NCBI RefSeq assembly: GCF_030272615.1
Contig: NC_081412.1
Location: 103,592,796-103,656,795 of the forward strand
Length of the DNA stretch: 64,000 bases
Direction: 5' to 3'
DNA from: Cryptomeria japonica
Lineage: Eukaryota > Streptophyta > Pinopsida > Cupressales > Cupressaceae
Part shown: positions 10,514-19,932 of the stretch, piece by piece
Numbering within the stretch: the stretch's first letter is position 1
How the letters are laid out: the number at the start of each line of letters is the position of its first letter
Position numbers and translations under genes: made by a program
Notes under the pieces: generated by a model
The model's input: only the letters and a program-made list of their open reading frames with translations
Told to the model about the DNA's origin: nothing
Database searches by the model: none

Positions 10514-11240
10514 CGTAGACACCTAAAATTGTCCAGTCTAATTAAATAAATATCTTTATTTATTTAATTATTTTAAGCCTAATTCTTCTATTAATTAAAT
10601 AAATCTTTATTTATTTAATTAATTCATTTACCCTCTTCTATCTTTTTTCTTATTTAAATAAATATATTTATTTATTTAAATTATCCTTTTTCTAAATTAA
10701 ATAAATACTTTTATTTATTTAATTAATTAATTAGCCTTTTCTACCCATGACACATGTCATTCATCTCTTAATTCTTACACTACCTACCCTCTTATTATTT
10801 TCTTATTTCTTTTACCTACCCTCTAATCTTAGCTGACCAGTTATCTTTTACACCTCTTAATCTTATCCCTCCATTTCCTATAATGTCTTCTATATAAGGA
10901 GATACTTCCTTCACTATCAACCCCTAGAATCCTTGAAGCATTCTAGCATTCGAACTTTCATATGCGATCTAGCTATCAGCCACATTTCCATTCTTTGTTG
11001 AGCTCTTCTGTACACATAAAACTTGAGAGCAAATATATCAAGCAAGATCAATGGAGATAGGAAGAATGGAGATCCAAACCCTATTGGACATGTGATGGTA
11101 TAATCTTTGTGATTTCATTTTATTTGCATTGTCTTAGGTAATCTTCATATCTTATGGTGGATCTTTGTTGTTGTTAGGCTAGGGTTTTGTGGTTGAATCC
11201 ATTTAGTCTTTCAATATTGTTGTTTCCATTTTTACCATAA
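10514..11240 (+). repeat. 3' LTR of the gypsy element (right end uncertain)
   Basis: The LTR is placed from the purine tract followed by cGTAGACACCTAAAATTG, where most elements begin TG (here CG, a likely mutation). A TATA box (CTATATAAGG, 10,890-10,899) lies about 375 bp in and would drive the element's transcript. U3 contains four AT-rich palindromes (see separate entry). The second LTR is outside the window, so the 3' end cannot be fixed by comparison; the coordinate is approximate. Confidence 0.5.
10537..10735. repeat. four consecutive AT-rich hairpin palindromes in U3
   Basis: Four related inverted repeats follow each other: AATTAAATAAATA / TTATTTATTTAATTA at about 10,540-10,572, then 10,592-10,625, 10,653-10,682 and 10,695-10,731. 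Each arm is the complement of its partner around a 3-6 base loop and the arms also match between copies. They could extrude as cruciforms or bind AT-rich DNA-binding proteins; neither is proven. Confidence 0.8.
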
Positions 11241-11911
11241 ACAAATACAATTTAGGGATTTGTAGAGAGAGTGCCAAGGAAGCTACTTAGAAATTGCATA
11301 TGAGGTATGATTTTTCATTGAATATGTATGATGCCATAAATTATTTATTGGTTTGACTTCATTGTGAGTGATCTATTGTATCTTATATCTGACTTGTTTG
11401 TACTTGTTTTTCTTTAGTTTCACATACAACCTTATGACCATGAAGATACTATGTTGACTATATGTTCTTGAATAATGATACATTTTAAGGTTAAATTATA
11501 CTAAATCCATACAACCTTGCACCCATGTAATGATGTTTGTGTGTTGATAATCACATTCTAAATATATTAATATGTATAAGATAATATAATAATTTAAAAA
11601 AAAAGAATTAGAAAGTTTCTTAGACTAATGTTGTTGATTATCTTATCACATGAACCCATTATCTATAGTGTGCGGGTTCTAATGTTTGATTGTGGAGTTA
11701 TTATGTTTAAACCTTTGTATTTGATCAATCTACGTATTAGATTGAAGTTGTGAGAAAGACTGAAATTGATTATAAAAAACTCATAATCAAAGATTTAAAA
11801 AATGCTATGTTCGCAGCCATTGATTAAGGGATTATGTTGAGAAGAGGAGGAGCTTAAGTTCATTTATCCTTAATTTCAAAAGAATAAAAAAATCTATAGA
11901 AGATTCAAAGG
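11241..11911. other. AT-rich interval without a gene
   Basis: I see no ORF with recognisable content and no RNA gene. The left part could still belong to the gypsy LTR. The right part ends at the target duplication of the minus-strand LINE (AAAGGCTTAAT, 11,912-11,922). Confidence 0.5.
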
Positions 11912-12092
11912 AAAGGCTTAATTTTTTTGATAAAGATAAACGGGTTTTACATGGACCCTAAACCAAAAGTTTTACAACAGCCAACCATCAGCCAAACTGA
12001 CATGAAACAACATCAAAATAGGGGAGCAACCCTGAGTAGTCATGAAAACAAAGGAAACATAGACAAACAAGACAAAACAAAAGAAAAAGATC

Positions 12093-13627
12093 TCAGTTAA
12101 GAGAGAGCACTAGATCCTTGTTCTTTTGGATGGAAATCCTATTGATTTCCTCTAGCTCCTCCATAATAAATCTGGAGGTACCCTTGTTGTTGCTTTTGCT
12201 CCTAGTTCTGGAACTAGGTCCAATGGTTTTGTTATCTCCAATAGCCATATCATCTCCTCCAAGATCTTTCACTAGTTCACTGTGATAGGATCTATAATCA
12301 ACAACCAGGGCATTAATCTTTTCAAGCCCCTCAATATTGTTGCTCATGGCTTCTTTACTTATGTTGACCAGGTTCTTGAGAATTTTCTTAATCTCTGTCA
12401 TGGAATGCTCCACCTTACCAATCCTTTGTTCGTGATTGCATTTCATCACCTCAAAGTACTAGGAGATTTTTTCTGTCATAATCATGAGTTTCTCCAGTTT
12501 ACTGAGCTCAGGGGAAGCAGTGAATATATCAATCATCTCTCTAACCCCCATTTTGAGGGTATCAATTTCATGCTCAACCCATTTCCAGTAGCTCTCCTAG
12601 TAGCTTCTATAACCAGATTCATCAGATTACCAGTCTTCTGATTCCCACAATTCTCTTCATTGGCTATGGTCCCATGTTTTTATTTCAAGACATTGATAGG
12701 AATGTCCAGTTTAATCCCTTGGTCTATAATCTTTGGGTTGTGTTCCTTAGCCGCCAACTTTTTCTTTTTGGTGAGGGGCTCGGCCTTAGAGATCAGTTTG
12801 TTGGTGGTTTTGTATTTCCTAGCTGCCCATCTGGGAGGATTCTTGTTGTCAAACATCCCAGAGGTGACCATCATCTCCCCTTCATTCGCAAGTTCATATT
12901 TAGGGTCATCAACAGGAACCCCACTTTCTTCCAGGTCCATTTCTGATTCAGAGACATCCTGGATATTAGTTTGCAAGCTAGTCTCAGCAAGAGGGGGCAC
13001 AATTTCAAGGGATTTAGTGTGATCCATGATAAGGACAATAAGCCCCTCATGGAGAACAAGGTTGTTAGGGTTCTCCAAATATTTTTCTAGGCTATTTTCA
13101 AGGGAGAAGGCCAGATAGAAGGGAACATAGATGATTTTACCATGCCTAAAATGATTTAAGATAGTGAGATGGTAGGAAAAGATGCTGGCATACCTGCCAT
13201 CGAGAGTAATATACCTCATTATAAACTCAGCCATGCCAACCCAGGGGGCCATGAGGTCTTTTCTATTATAGCCACCATTAGCCATCTTGGTGACTCTGGA
13301 GTGCTCCTTGTCTTTGTCAAAGAAACTCGACAAGTCCTCCTCCTCGGTTTTCATATCCCTATAAAATCTTCTACCAGTCTTAGCCAGACTAGTGATCGTC
13401 ACCACCAAATTTTCATCAATCTGATAATTGGCACCATAAGCCTTGAGACTCCCTTTTTTCCATCCATTAACAAAGGCCTCCATAAGTAGAGGAGAGGGGC
13501 CGTGAAGTCGGTCCAAGTAGGGGATGAGACCTCCATCGATGACTTCCTGCCAAACATCTTTGTTCTTCTTCCACTTCTCGCAAGTAGAGGGGTCTTGTCT
13601 ATTCTTGTCCCCTACCATTATGCTCAT
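12093..13627 (-). pseudogene. unrecognised ~510-codon ORF downstream of LINE RNase H
   Basis: From an ATG at 13,627 a frame of 316 residues is open to a TAA at about 12,680. It continues, after a frameshift near 12,590 and a TAG near 12,455, to 12,093. Visible parts: a basic-polar N-terminus (GDKNRQDPSTCEKWKKNKDVW), a central block rich in aromatic residues (RRFYRDMKTEEED ... NGGYNRKDLMAPW ... IMRYITLDGRYASIFSYHL ... LNHFRHGKIIYVPFYLAFSL), an acidic linker, a Lys-rich stretch (EPLTKKKKLAAKEHN) and a coiled-coil tail (IGKVEHSMTEIKKILKNLV) with a Ser/Arg-rich basic patch (RTRSKSNNK). I know no function for this protein. It is inside the LINE's target duplication, so it was mobilised with it. 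About 200 bases separate it from the RNase H stop. Confidence 0.65.
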
Positions 13628-13836
13628 GGTCGCCAAATACTAGGAGATGGGGCTCACCAAGGAAGACAACAACCAGTCACAGAAAATGGGCCACACCCAC
13701 AAAATATCCAAATAGTAGCAAAAAAACCACACAATGAGGCAGGAAATCCAGTCGCCAAGGAGGTTTCTAGATCTTTGATTAGGGAAAACCAAAAAAAGTC
13801 ATTTCCCCATCAACTCAGTCATGTCATGATGAGAGA

Positions 13837-14186
13837 TCATTGATTGACGTAGTAATCATTACGTGCCAGCTTGCACAGATTTTTGGGGAAAGCATCCCTA
13901 CTACTCCACCAGTTGGTTGCCACGTATCCCACTGCCAGATTGGCTAGTAGATCCGCCGCCTTGTTGCCTTCACGGTATATGAGCGAGATTTTGAAAATTT
14001 TCAGCTCATTAATTATATTTCAGCAATTCTTGATCAAGTTGGCAATCGTCAAGCTAGAATCCATGCGTCCACTCAAACAATTGACAGTGTTTAGCAAGTC
14101 AGACTCCAGGCAGACTTTAGTAAAGCCTTCTCTTTTAGCCATGTGTAACCCAATGTTGGCAGTGCTGGCTTCTGCGTTGTGATTGA
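13837..14186 (-). pseudogene. LINE RNase H domain, N-terminally truncated
   Basis: The minus strand reads NHNAEASTANIGLHMAKREG, then KVCLESDLLNTVN, then ISLIYREGNKAADLLANLA. These are the Glu, Asp and final His/Asp-containing motifs of the RNase H found at the C-terminus of many plant L1 ORF2 proteins (RVT_3-like). The first catalytic motif is missing because of 5' truncation. One TGA lies in the middle (about 14,030) and the ORF ends with TGA at 13,837-13,839. Confidence 0.8.
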
Positions 14187-14197
14187 AAAGGCTTAAT

Positions 14198-15171
14198 GTT
14201 GATATTATACAAAATATATATATTTAAACTACTATGCTTGAATTAAATTAATAATGTTATTTTATTCCTTAAGAAGTCCAACCAAGATTTTTTATTTTTT
14301 TTCATTAATTTTTGTTTAGTTGAATATTAAATTCCATTAAAACAAGGATAGCCAGCCTGCAATACTTTTGTTGTAAGTACATCAAAACATGAGTTTTGAA
14401 ATAGAGTATTTTTCTAGATCAAATCCTTTGCAATTGTATTTTTTTTTTATAAACTTGGTGCAAGTTTTAGGAATCTTCAAGCTATTGGGACAAAATAGAG
14501 AGCTATGGATGAGGGAGAGATGACAGTGGGAATGTCTTGAGTAAAATAAAATAGGCGTTGGTATATCGATTTAATCCATATCTAGAAGGGATTGATTGAA
14601 GAGGGGGACATTGGTTTTAAAGGAAGTTTAAGCTGCAATCAAAGAATAGGTTTTGAAATCAATGCTCTATAATTCTTATCCTCATTTTGTAGATAATACG
14701 TGCATCTTCTGGTAATGGTTTTCTTCTTTCCATGGTTGACTCTTATGGTAATGTCTTGGTCTGAGGATGTTACTTTAATTGTAAAAGAAGGCCATACTTG
14801 GTTTGAAAACATCTTTGCCAAAGTGAAGATAAGGCCATTGATTGTATAAGAAAATTGATTTACGTGACTGTATATCTTTTGCGCTATTAAATATATTCTA
14901 CATCTGTGAATCTGGTTACATTTCTGAATTTTTTGTCTTAACAATTTGTATCTTTGTCATCATATAGTAGTTTTCATCCTTTGTTGATAGAGTATTAAAA
15001 GTGTTATCAGTCTATGAGTTGTAGTATATTTCTAAGTTCCTGTTGCTTCTATGGGTAGAATTGTTTGGCATTTGTTTTTGTTTATGGAATTCATCCCCAT
15101 CATGTTTATCTAGTTCAAAACAATGAGATGGTGTTGCTTAGTGAAAGAGTTGTATTATATATATTCATATA
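14198..15171. other. AT-rich interval, no gene seen
   Basis: No coding or RNA gene signal. One 101-codon minus-strand frame at 14,639-14,944 has no recognisable motif. The stretch lies between the LINE duplication and the solo MITE. Confidence 0.5.
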
Positions 15172-15180
15172 TTGTGCTTT

Positions 15181-15343
15181 AGACGCGTCTATTCTGGCTC
15201 CAAAATGACAGTATGGATTGACTAACACATGTGTTAGTCATGCATTTTACACTGTCGATTTTGCAATAAATGGTTGCAATTAACTAACACGTCGCTATCA
15301 CGTTGTATGGAAGGTTTGTTTTAGAGCCATAATAGCTTCGGCC
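15181..15343. mobile_element. 163-bp Mutator-like MITE, solo copy
   Basis: The ends are inverted repeats: AGACGCGTCTATTCTGGCTC at the left and the complement GGCCGAAGCTATTATGGCTC at the right. A 9-bp imperfect target duplication flanks it (TTGTGCTTT at 15,172-15,180; TTGTGTTTA at 15,344-15,352). Nine-base duplications are typical of Mutator-like elements. The middle has a palindrome GACTAACACATGTGTTAGTC. The length is identical to the copies in the tandem array at 25-32 kb, so it belongs to the same family, diverged. It has no coding capacity. Confidence 0.8.
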
Positions 15344-15352
15344 TTGTGTTTA

Positions 15353-15979
15353 TGGGCTATGTTTGAAAAGAGAAACACAGAAAGTTAAGGACATCATCTA
15401 TGAAAGGAAGTTGCTCAACAAAGTCAAAAAACTGGCGAAAGAAGATCCTATGACTACAGACAACATTCACATGTGTGCAGGCAATGAGTCTTTCAAGGAA
15501 ATGTGAATGGGGAACACAGGCAGTGGAAACTATGACAAGATAATCTACTGTCAATAGTATCATCCAGGTACAAGTTGCAAGTCCTTGGAAATAAGTTTCA
15601 ATTCAGCGAACGGTAGATGAAAAAAGAGGGAAAAGATCCAATGGTCCAAAACACTGTGACTATCTTGCATGCTTATGTTAAGTTTTGGACAGTTGATTTT
15701 AAAAATTACCCTATCCATTTCATAAAGGAGACACCTTCGACATAAATATTACTGACAAATCATTTAATGAATCAAATTAAAATATAATTTTCTTTCACAT
15801 AAATAAATTTTTTTATCTATTATTTTCACTATAGATCAATAGGAATAAAAAAAATCATATTATTATAATCATTTAAAATAAAAATTAAACATGAACTATT
15901 GAATTTTTGTTCACAAATTTTAATTCTGTATAATGATTGGTTCAACTAATTAAGAAAAAGAACTGAATGAATGCATAAT
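15353..15979. other. interval without recognised gene
   Basis: A 68-codon minus-strand frame (15,357-15,563) is present, but I see no domain in it. The rest is AT-rich. Confidence 0.45.
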
Positions 15980-16190
15980 AATAGTTTCTCTTGGAATTGT
16001 TGTGATATCTTTCCCAAGAATCTATGTTCTCTTTTGGTATAACTAGAAAACTGAGGAAAAATGTGACATATTAGAAATAAACATTCACCACGGGCCTTAA
16101 TGAACGACACTTAAAAAATAAAAGCAATCTAAAATTTCCAAAGAGTTAAACTTCAATAATTGCCACATCAATATTATGACTTAACCACTA
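15980..16190. repeat. diverged relative of the 1,344-bp array unit
   Basis: The text GTGATATCTTTCCCAA, TATGTTCTCTTTTGGTATAA and AATAAAAGCAATC, and then CACATCAATATTATGACTT, occur here in the same order as in each unit of the array (for example 25,168-25,480). The match is interrupted by indels, so this is an older copy of part of the unit. Confidence 0.75.
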
Positions 16191-16639
16191 CACTATGCCC
16201 TTATCGACAATCAAAACTATACTTCACTTCATTGCACGAGCTATAATAATTCCACCATGTTATTTCCTTAATTTAATTTCATATCTAACAAATTAACAAA
16301 TAGTACTCATAGAAGTGATGATTTTTTCCTTTGTATTTCATTTTTAATATCACATATGTTTATGGCTATTGTTTCACGAATAAATCACCTTATCCCTAAG
16401 ATTTTTAGATTAGATTGATTTCATATTCATAGTTTTATATAACTTACTTAAATCCAAAAACTACCTGATTTGTTCATACGAGCCATATCTGATCTTCTAT
16501 TGTAATCGGTTTAAAATAACTCTACTTTTAATTTTTCAAGTGCAAAAGAAGTGAGTTTGAACCCACAATCAGTTTCTACGAGAAATTCGGCTGTCATTTG
16601 ACGTCCAATATGTCCACACAGAGATGGAAAGGAGTTGTC

Positions 16640-17210
16640 GATATGGAATTCAATGGATTTATTGTCTATTTAGCTTCAGAATGTATATTTGATTGTATTT
16701 ATTTTAATTTAAAATAGATGAAATTAAGTCATTGTGTATCTAATTTCATAGTGTATATTTGATCGTATCTATTAATTAATTGAAAATAGATGAAATTGAG
16801 TCGTTGTGTATGTAATTTCATACTGTATATTTGATCGTATCTATTAATTAATTGAAAATGGTTAGAATGGAGTTATATCTACATAGTAATGAAATGCAGT
16901 CATCGAATCTATCCAGCTTCAAAATGGTACATTCATACGTATTTATTAATTAATCGAAAATGAAAAATCTACTGTATTCTGATTTTCTATATTAAGAGTT
17001 GTATATACATCATCTAGAGTGGTCTTCCTTCCAAAACAAATTGGAGAACAACTATCATTAAAATAGATATTATTTTGACTTCTTAATTAATCATATTATA
17101 ATATAGATGTATAAATACATAAATTGTGATTATATATATTTGATGATTATGTGTGAAATTTTTTATAAGGAATAGTCATGCCAAATTCCCTTGTTTCACA
17201 TTTTTCTATT
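16640..17210. repeat. 72-bp imperfect tandem repeats plus spacer, paralogous to 47.68-48.15 kb
   Basis: From about 16,650 a unit containing ATATTTGATCGTATCTATTAATTAATTGAAAAT recurs with a period near 72 bp. The same unit, followed by the same spacer (TATTCTGATTTTCTATA ..., CTATCATTAAA, TTTGACTTCTTAATTAATCAT, GATTATATATATTTGAT), is found at 47,680-48,150. No ORF. Confidence 0.7.
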
Positions 17211-17473
17211 ATATTGTATGTCAAGTAAGTAAATATTTATAATTGACTTTGTAATTATTGAACATCATAATTGTAAAATGTGATCTAAAAAGAACATCTT
17301 TGTTTGTTAATATTTAATAATTTGGAAAGAAATAGAGTCTATTTTATATAAATTTAGTCTAATCTATTAGGCTTACAATTAATTTAGATTCAATTATAAA
17401 TAGTTTAAAATGGATACATTAAAATATATTTTTGTTTTGTTTCTTTTTTAATTTTCTTTTATATGAGTTATAA

Positions 17474-17913
17474 GTACCTATACTACCATTTCAAAATAGT
17501 GTTATGCATATTCTAAAAAAAGATAGGTCAAATAGAATTGAATTGTAAATATCATTAGCAAGCTATTCATTTATATCAATTCATGAAACAATTTTAAATC
17601 TAATAATTATTTATATTGTTTACTTAATTTTATGAGCATGACGTCTTCAAGCACTCCATAGAGTTCTCGACCGTGTTGGGGTATTTGAATAGTTATAAAA
17701 TTTATAATCAATAATTAAATAAATAATAATATTAATAATAATTGTAATTATATATCATTATTATAATAGTTATGTTCATATAATATTATAATATATTATA
17801 ATTTTTTAATAATAATATTAATATTAATATTCATATACAGTAATACTATATTAATAGTTAAAGGTTATTTTGTTTGTTGAATAATTATCTCATTAAATTA
17901 GAAAAAGTTATTT
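17474..17913. repeat. duplicated segment A, left part (split by LINE)
   Basis: This segment matches 33,090-33,433 (GTACCTATA..TACCATTTCAAAATAG at the start; ATTATCTCATT..ATTA near the end). Its continuation resumes at 24,154 after the LINE. Segment A therefore is the filled and segment B the empty version of the same repeat. Confidence 0.85.
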
Positions 17914-18418
17914 GAGGTCAAGAAAAATTAGACAACCAGTGACAAAAAATAGAGGACTGCGAATTTTCGGACTACGAGTGTTCGGACTATAATTTTTGGA
18001 GGCGATTGCAAAAACAAGGCAACCGAGACAGATGACGTGGACACCTCTGCATTGATGTGGAGGAGTTAATCTCCTCCACGCGGTTTTCACTCTCTATCCC
18101 TACTCATTTATTACTTGCTTTAACTTTGCTTAACTTTCCTTTGGCAATTAAATGCACTATGTTTGCATCCAAACCTAACCCTCCTTCGCATCCTCCCTAG
18201 TCGCTCGTGTGACCCAACCGTGGTTCCCAATGGAGCTAGAATCGGATGGCGATGTCATTAATGGCCCTAGCTCTGCCGGTTAGACTCACTCAACCCAGAA
18301 AAAATCGTTTGTCGAGACCTTCGCCCCGCCTACTAATGGAGTCCACCCTTGTGCGCGATTTCTTTAGGCTCCTGGAGTCGAACGACCCAGTGAGGAAGGT
18401 AAGTGCCCTAGCATTTCC

Positions 18419-19920
18419 TTGGACTCCTTCTGCATTTCACCAAATGATGAAATGTTGAAAGAAATTGCCTCGGAAAAATGTAGGTTAAGTGACACTGTCA
18501 TTTTCTTTGCTTGTGTTGATATTGAAAAATGCTCGCCTAGAAAATTCTTAGATGATTGGTTTAATAATCTCCGGAATTTGAAATTAGGGATTAAGATTTC
18601 ATTTTGTAGGCAAACACAGAAAGGCCTTTATCTTATTTTCTTTAACAGTCATGAATCCTAGCTTGAAGCCCTCAAATGTCAATATTGGACAGTTGGGAAC
18701 ACCTCCTTTCGTGCCCTAGCCTAGTCTCCGGAGGCAGTTAATGAGGAATTTCTTGCGCTATCCTCCCCCAGATGGGTCATCCTTAAGGATGTCCCTCCCT
18801 TCCTCTAGCATTTTCTTCCCCGACTAATGGAGCCATTTGGAAAAACAATTCGGGTTGATGAAACTACCCGATTGGTGCCCAACCTTGATGGAAGAATGCT
18901 TGTCTCTATTAAGCCTGGGATTGACATCCCTCTATTTTTAAACCTAAATATTAATGGGGATACCTTTGTTTGCCCTATTGAAATACTTGGAGGACTGAAC
19001 GTCTATTTTCTTTGCAAAAAAGAAGGGCATCTTCGAAAGAATTGTCCAATTATTAACTGCAGAAAACAAAACAATAACATTAATCTAGCTGAAACATCTG
19101 AAAACCCTAGCACCGGTAAAGATTCAAACCCAGCTAGTCTTCACTCTGTAGGCGAAGATGCTTCTGCCCCTAGCCCCAACCCTGTTGAATTGAATCCAAT
19201 GCATATTGACAACACAACTCTGGTATCTGAACCCCTCATCCCTGTTTCCGATCCCTCAAAAATTCTTGGGGATTTTCCTTCTGACTGCTTTCATACGGTC
19301 ACTTCAAGAAAGCGAAGAGGGAAAATTTCCCATCAACACGCCCTGAATCAAAGTCATTCTAGTGATCAAACTACCAACCAATTGGAGGGAACTAGAAAAT
19401 ACCCCGTCCCTGCAAATAATGACATACCAATTGCTTCTCAAACCCCAACCAATTCTATGGTTAAAAATATGGTTAAAATTTTGGAAAAATCTGATCGTGG
19501 TGCTAGTGATGCTAGCATGGGTGATAATCTTGCAAAAATGATGCACAGGTATGAGACTCCCAAACGAACAGACTCCTCATCATCTACAGGGCTTACCCCT
19601 AATGTCAACACCACCAACCCCTTGTCGGCATTAGGCTCAATGAGATAGAGGACAACCATGTTATTGAAGTTATTTATGCCAATATGGGTCTAGAAGACAT
19701 TAAGTCTAGCTCAATGCTCCTTGGCTTTCTAGGCTCCCAGGTGTCTGGGTTTGACATAGGAGGAAATGCAGATGGTAAGTCTGAGCTGACTGAGTTTAGT
19801 GAGGATGATGATGACCTCATGAAAGGATCCTCCATGGCTAAGAAGAAAGGTAGACCTATGGGGTCCAAGAATAAGAAAAAGTCTAGAGATCAATGTTGTC
19901 TCCCTAACAGTCCCTCTTAA
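18419..19920 (+). pseudogene. LINE ORF1: DUF4283-like domain, zinc knuckle, AT-hook-like tail
   Basis: This is the RNA-binding chaperone-like ORF1 protein. In frame, RLSDTVIFFACVDIEKCSP and LKLGIKISFCRQTQKGLYLI look like the DUF4283 fold of plant LINEs. PRWVILKDVPPFL and GGLNVYFLCKKEGHLRKNC follow (CCHC knuckle at about 18,993-19,050, with the first Cys replaced by Tyr). The middle is Ser/Thr/Pro-rich. A frameshift near 19,635 leads to the final block with an acidic run and KKKGRPMGSKNKKK, an AT-hook-like motif. TAG stops interrupt at 18,659, about 18,720 and about 18,807. The start is uncertain; sequence upstream to 18,246 may be the true N-terminus in another frame. Confidence 0.75.
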
Positions 19921-19932
19921 TCCTCTTCTCTC

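Larger units (their letters stand above)
1..11240 (+). mobile_element. Ty3/gypsy LTR retrotransposon, Tat-like, 5' end outside window
   Basis: One reading frame runs from the window start to about 5,320 and shows, in order, a gag zinc-knuckle remnant, retropepsin, G-patch, reverse transcriptase, RNase H, a second (archaeal-type) RNase H and integrase. The second RNase H is the known hallmark of the Tat lineage. After integrase come about 4.7 kb of extra sequence, including a long antisense ORF, and then a 3' LTR starting near 10,514. The 5' LTR and most of gag lie left of the window, so no target duplication can be tested. The right boundary near 11,240 is a guess because no paired LTR is visible. 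The element is dead: in-frame stops of all three kinds (TAG most common) and a frameshift within integrase. Confidence 0.85.
11923..14186 (-). mobile_element. 5'-truncated LINE (L1-type with RNase H) with 11-bp target duplication
   Basis: The insertion lies on the minus strand. Its 3' end is an A7 tail (T run at 11,922-11,928 on the plus strand) preceded by TTTATCTTTATC. The same 11 bases AAAGGCTTAAT flank it at 11,912-11,922 and 14,187-14,197. The 5' end starts inside an RNase H domain, as expected for incomplete target-primed reverse transcription. Within these bounds lie the RNase H end and a second, unrelated ORF of about 510 codons. The matching flanks and A tail together make the limits firm. 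Confidence 0.88.

Noticed and set aside
13169-14182. Plus-strand ORFs of 100-113 codons
   Set aside because: They are shadows of the minus-strand LINE RNase H and downstream ORF, which carry the recognisable motifs.
15357-15563. 68-codon minus-strand ORF as remnant of a plant repeat protein
   Set aside because: No spaced motif could be confirmed by eye.
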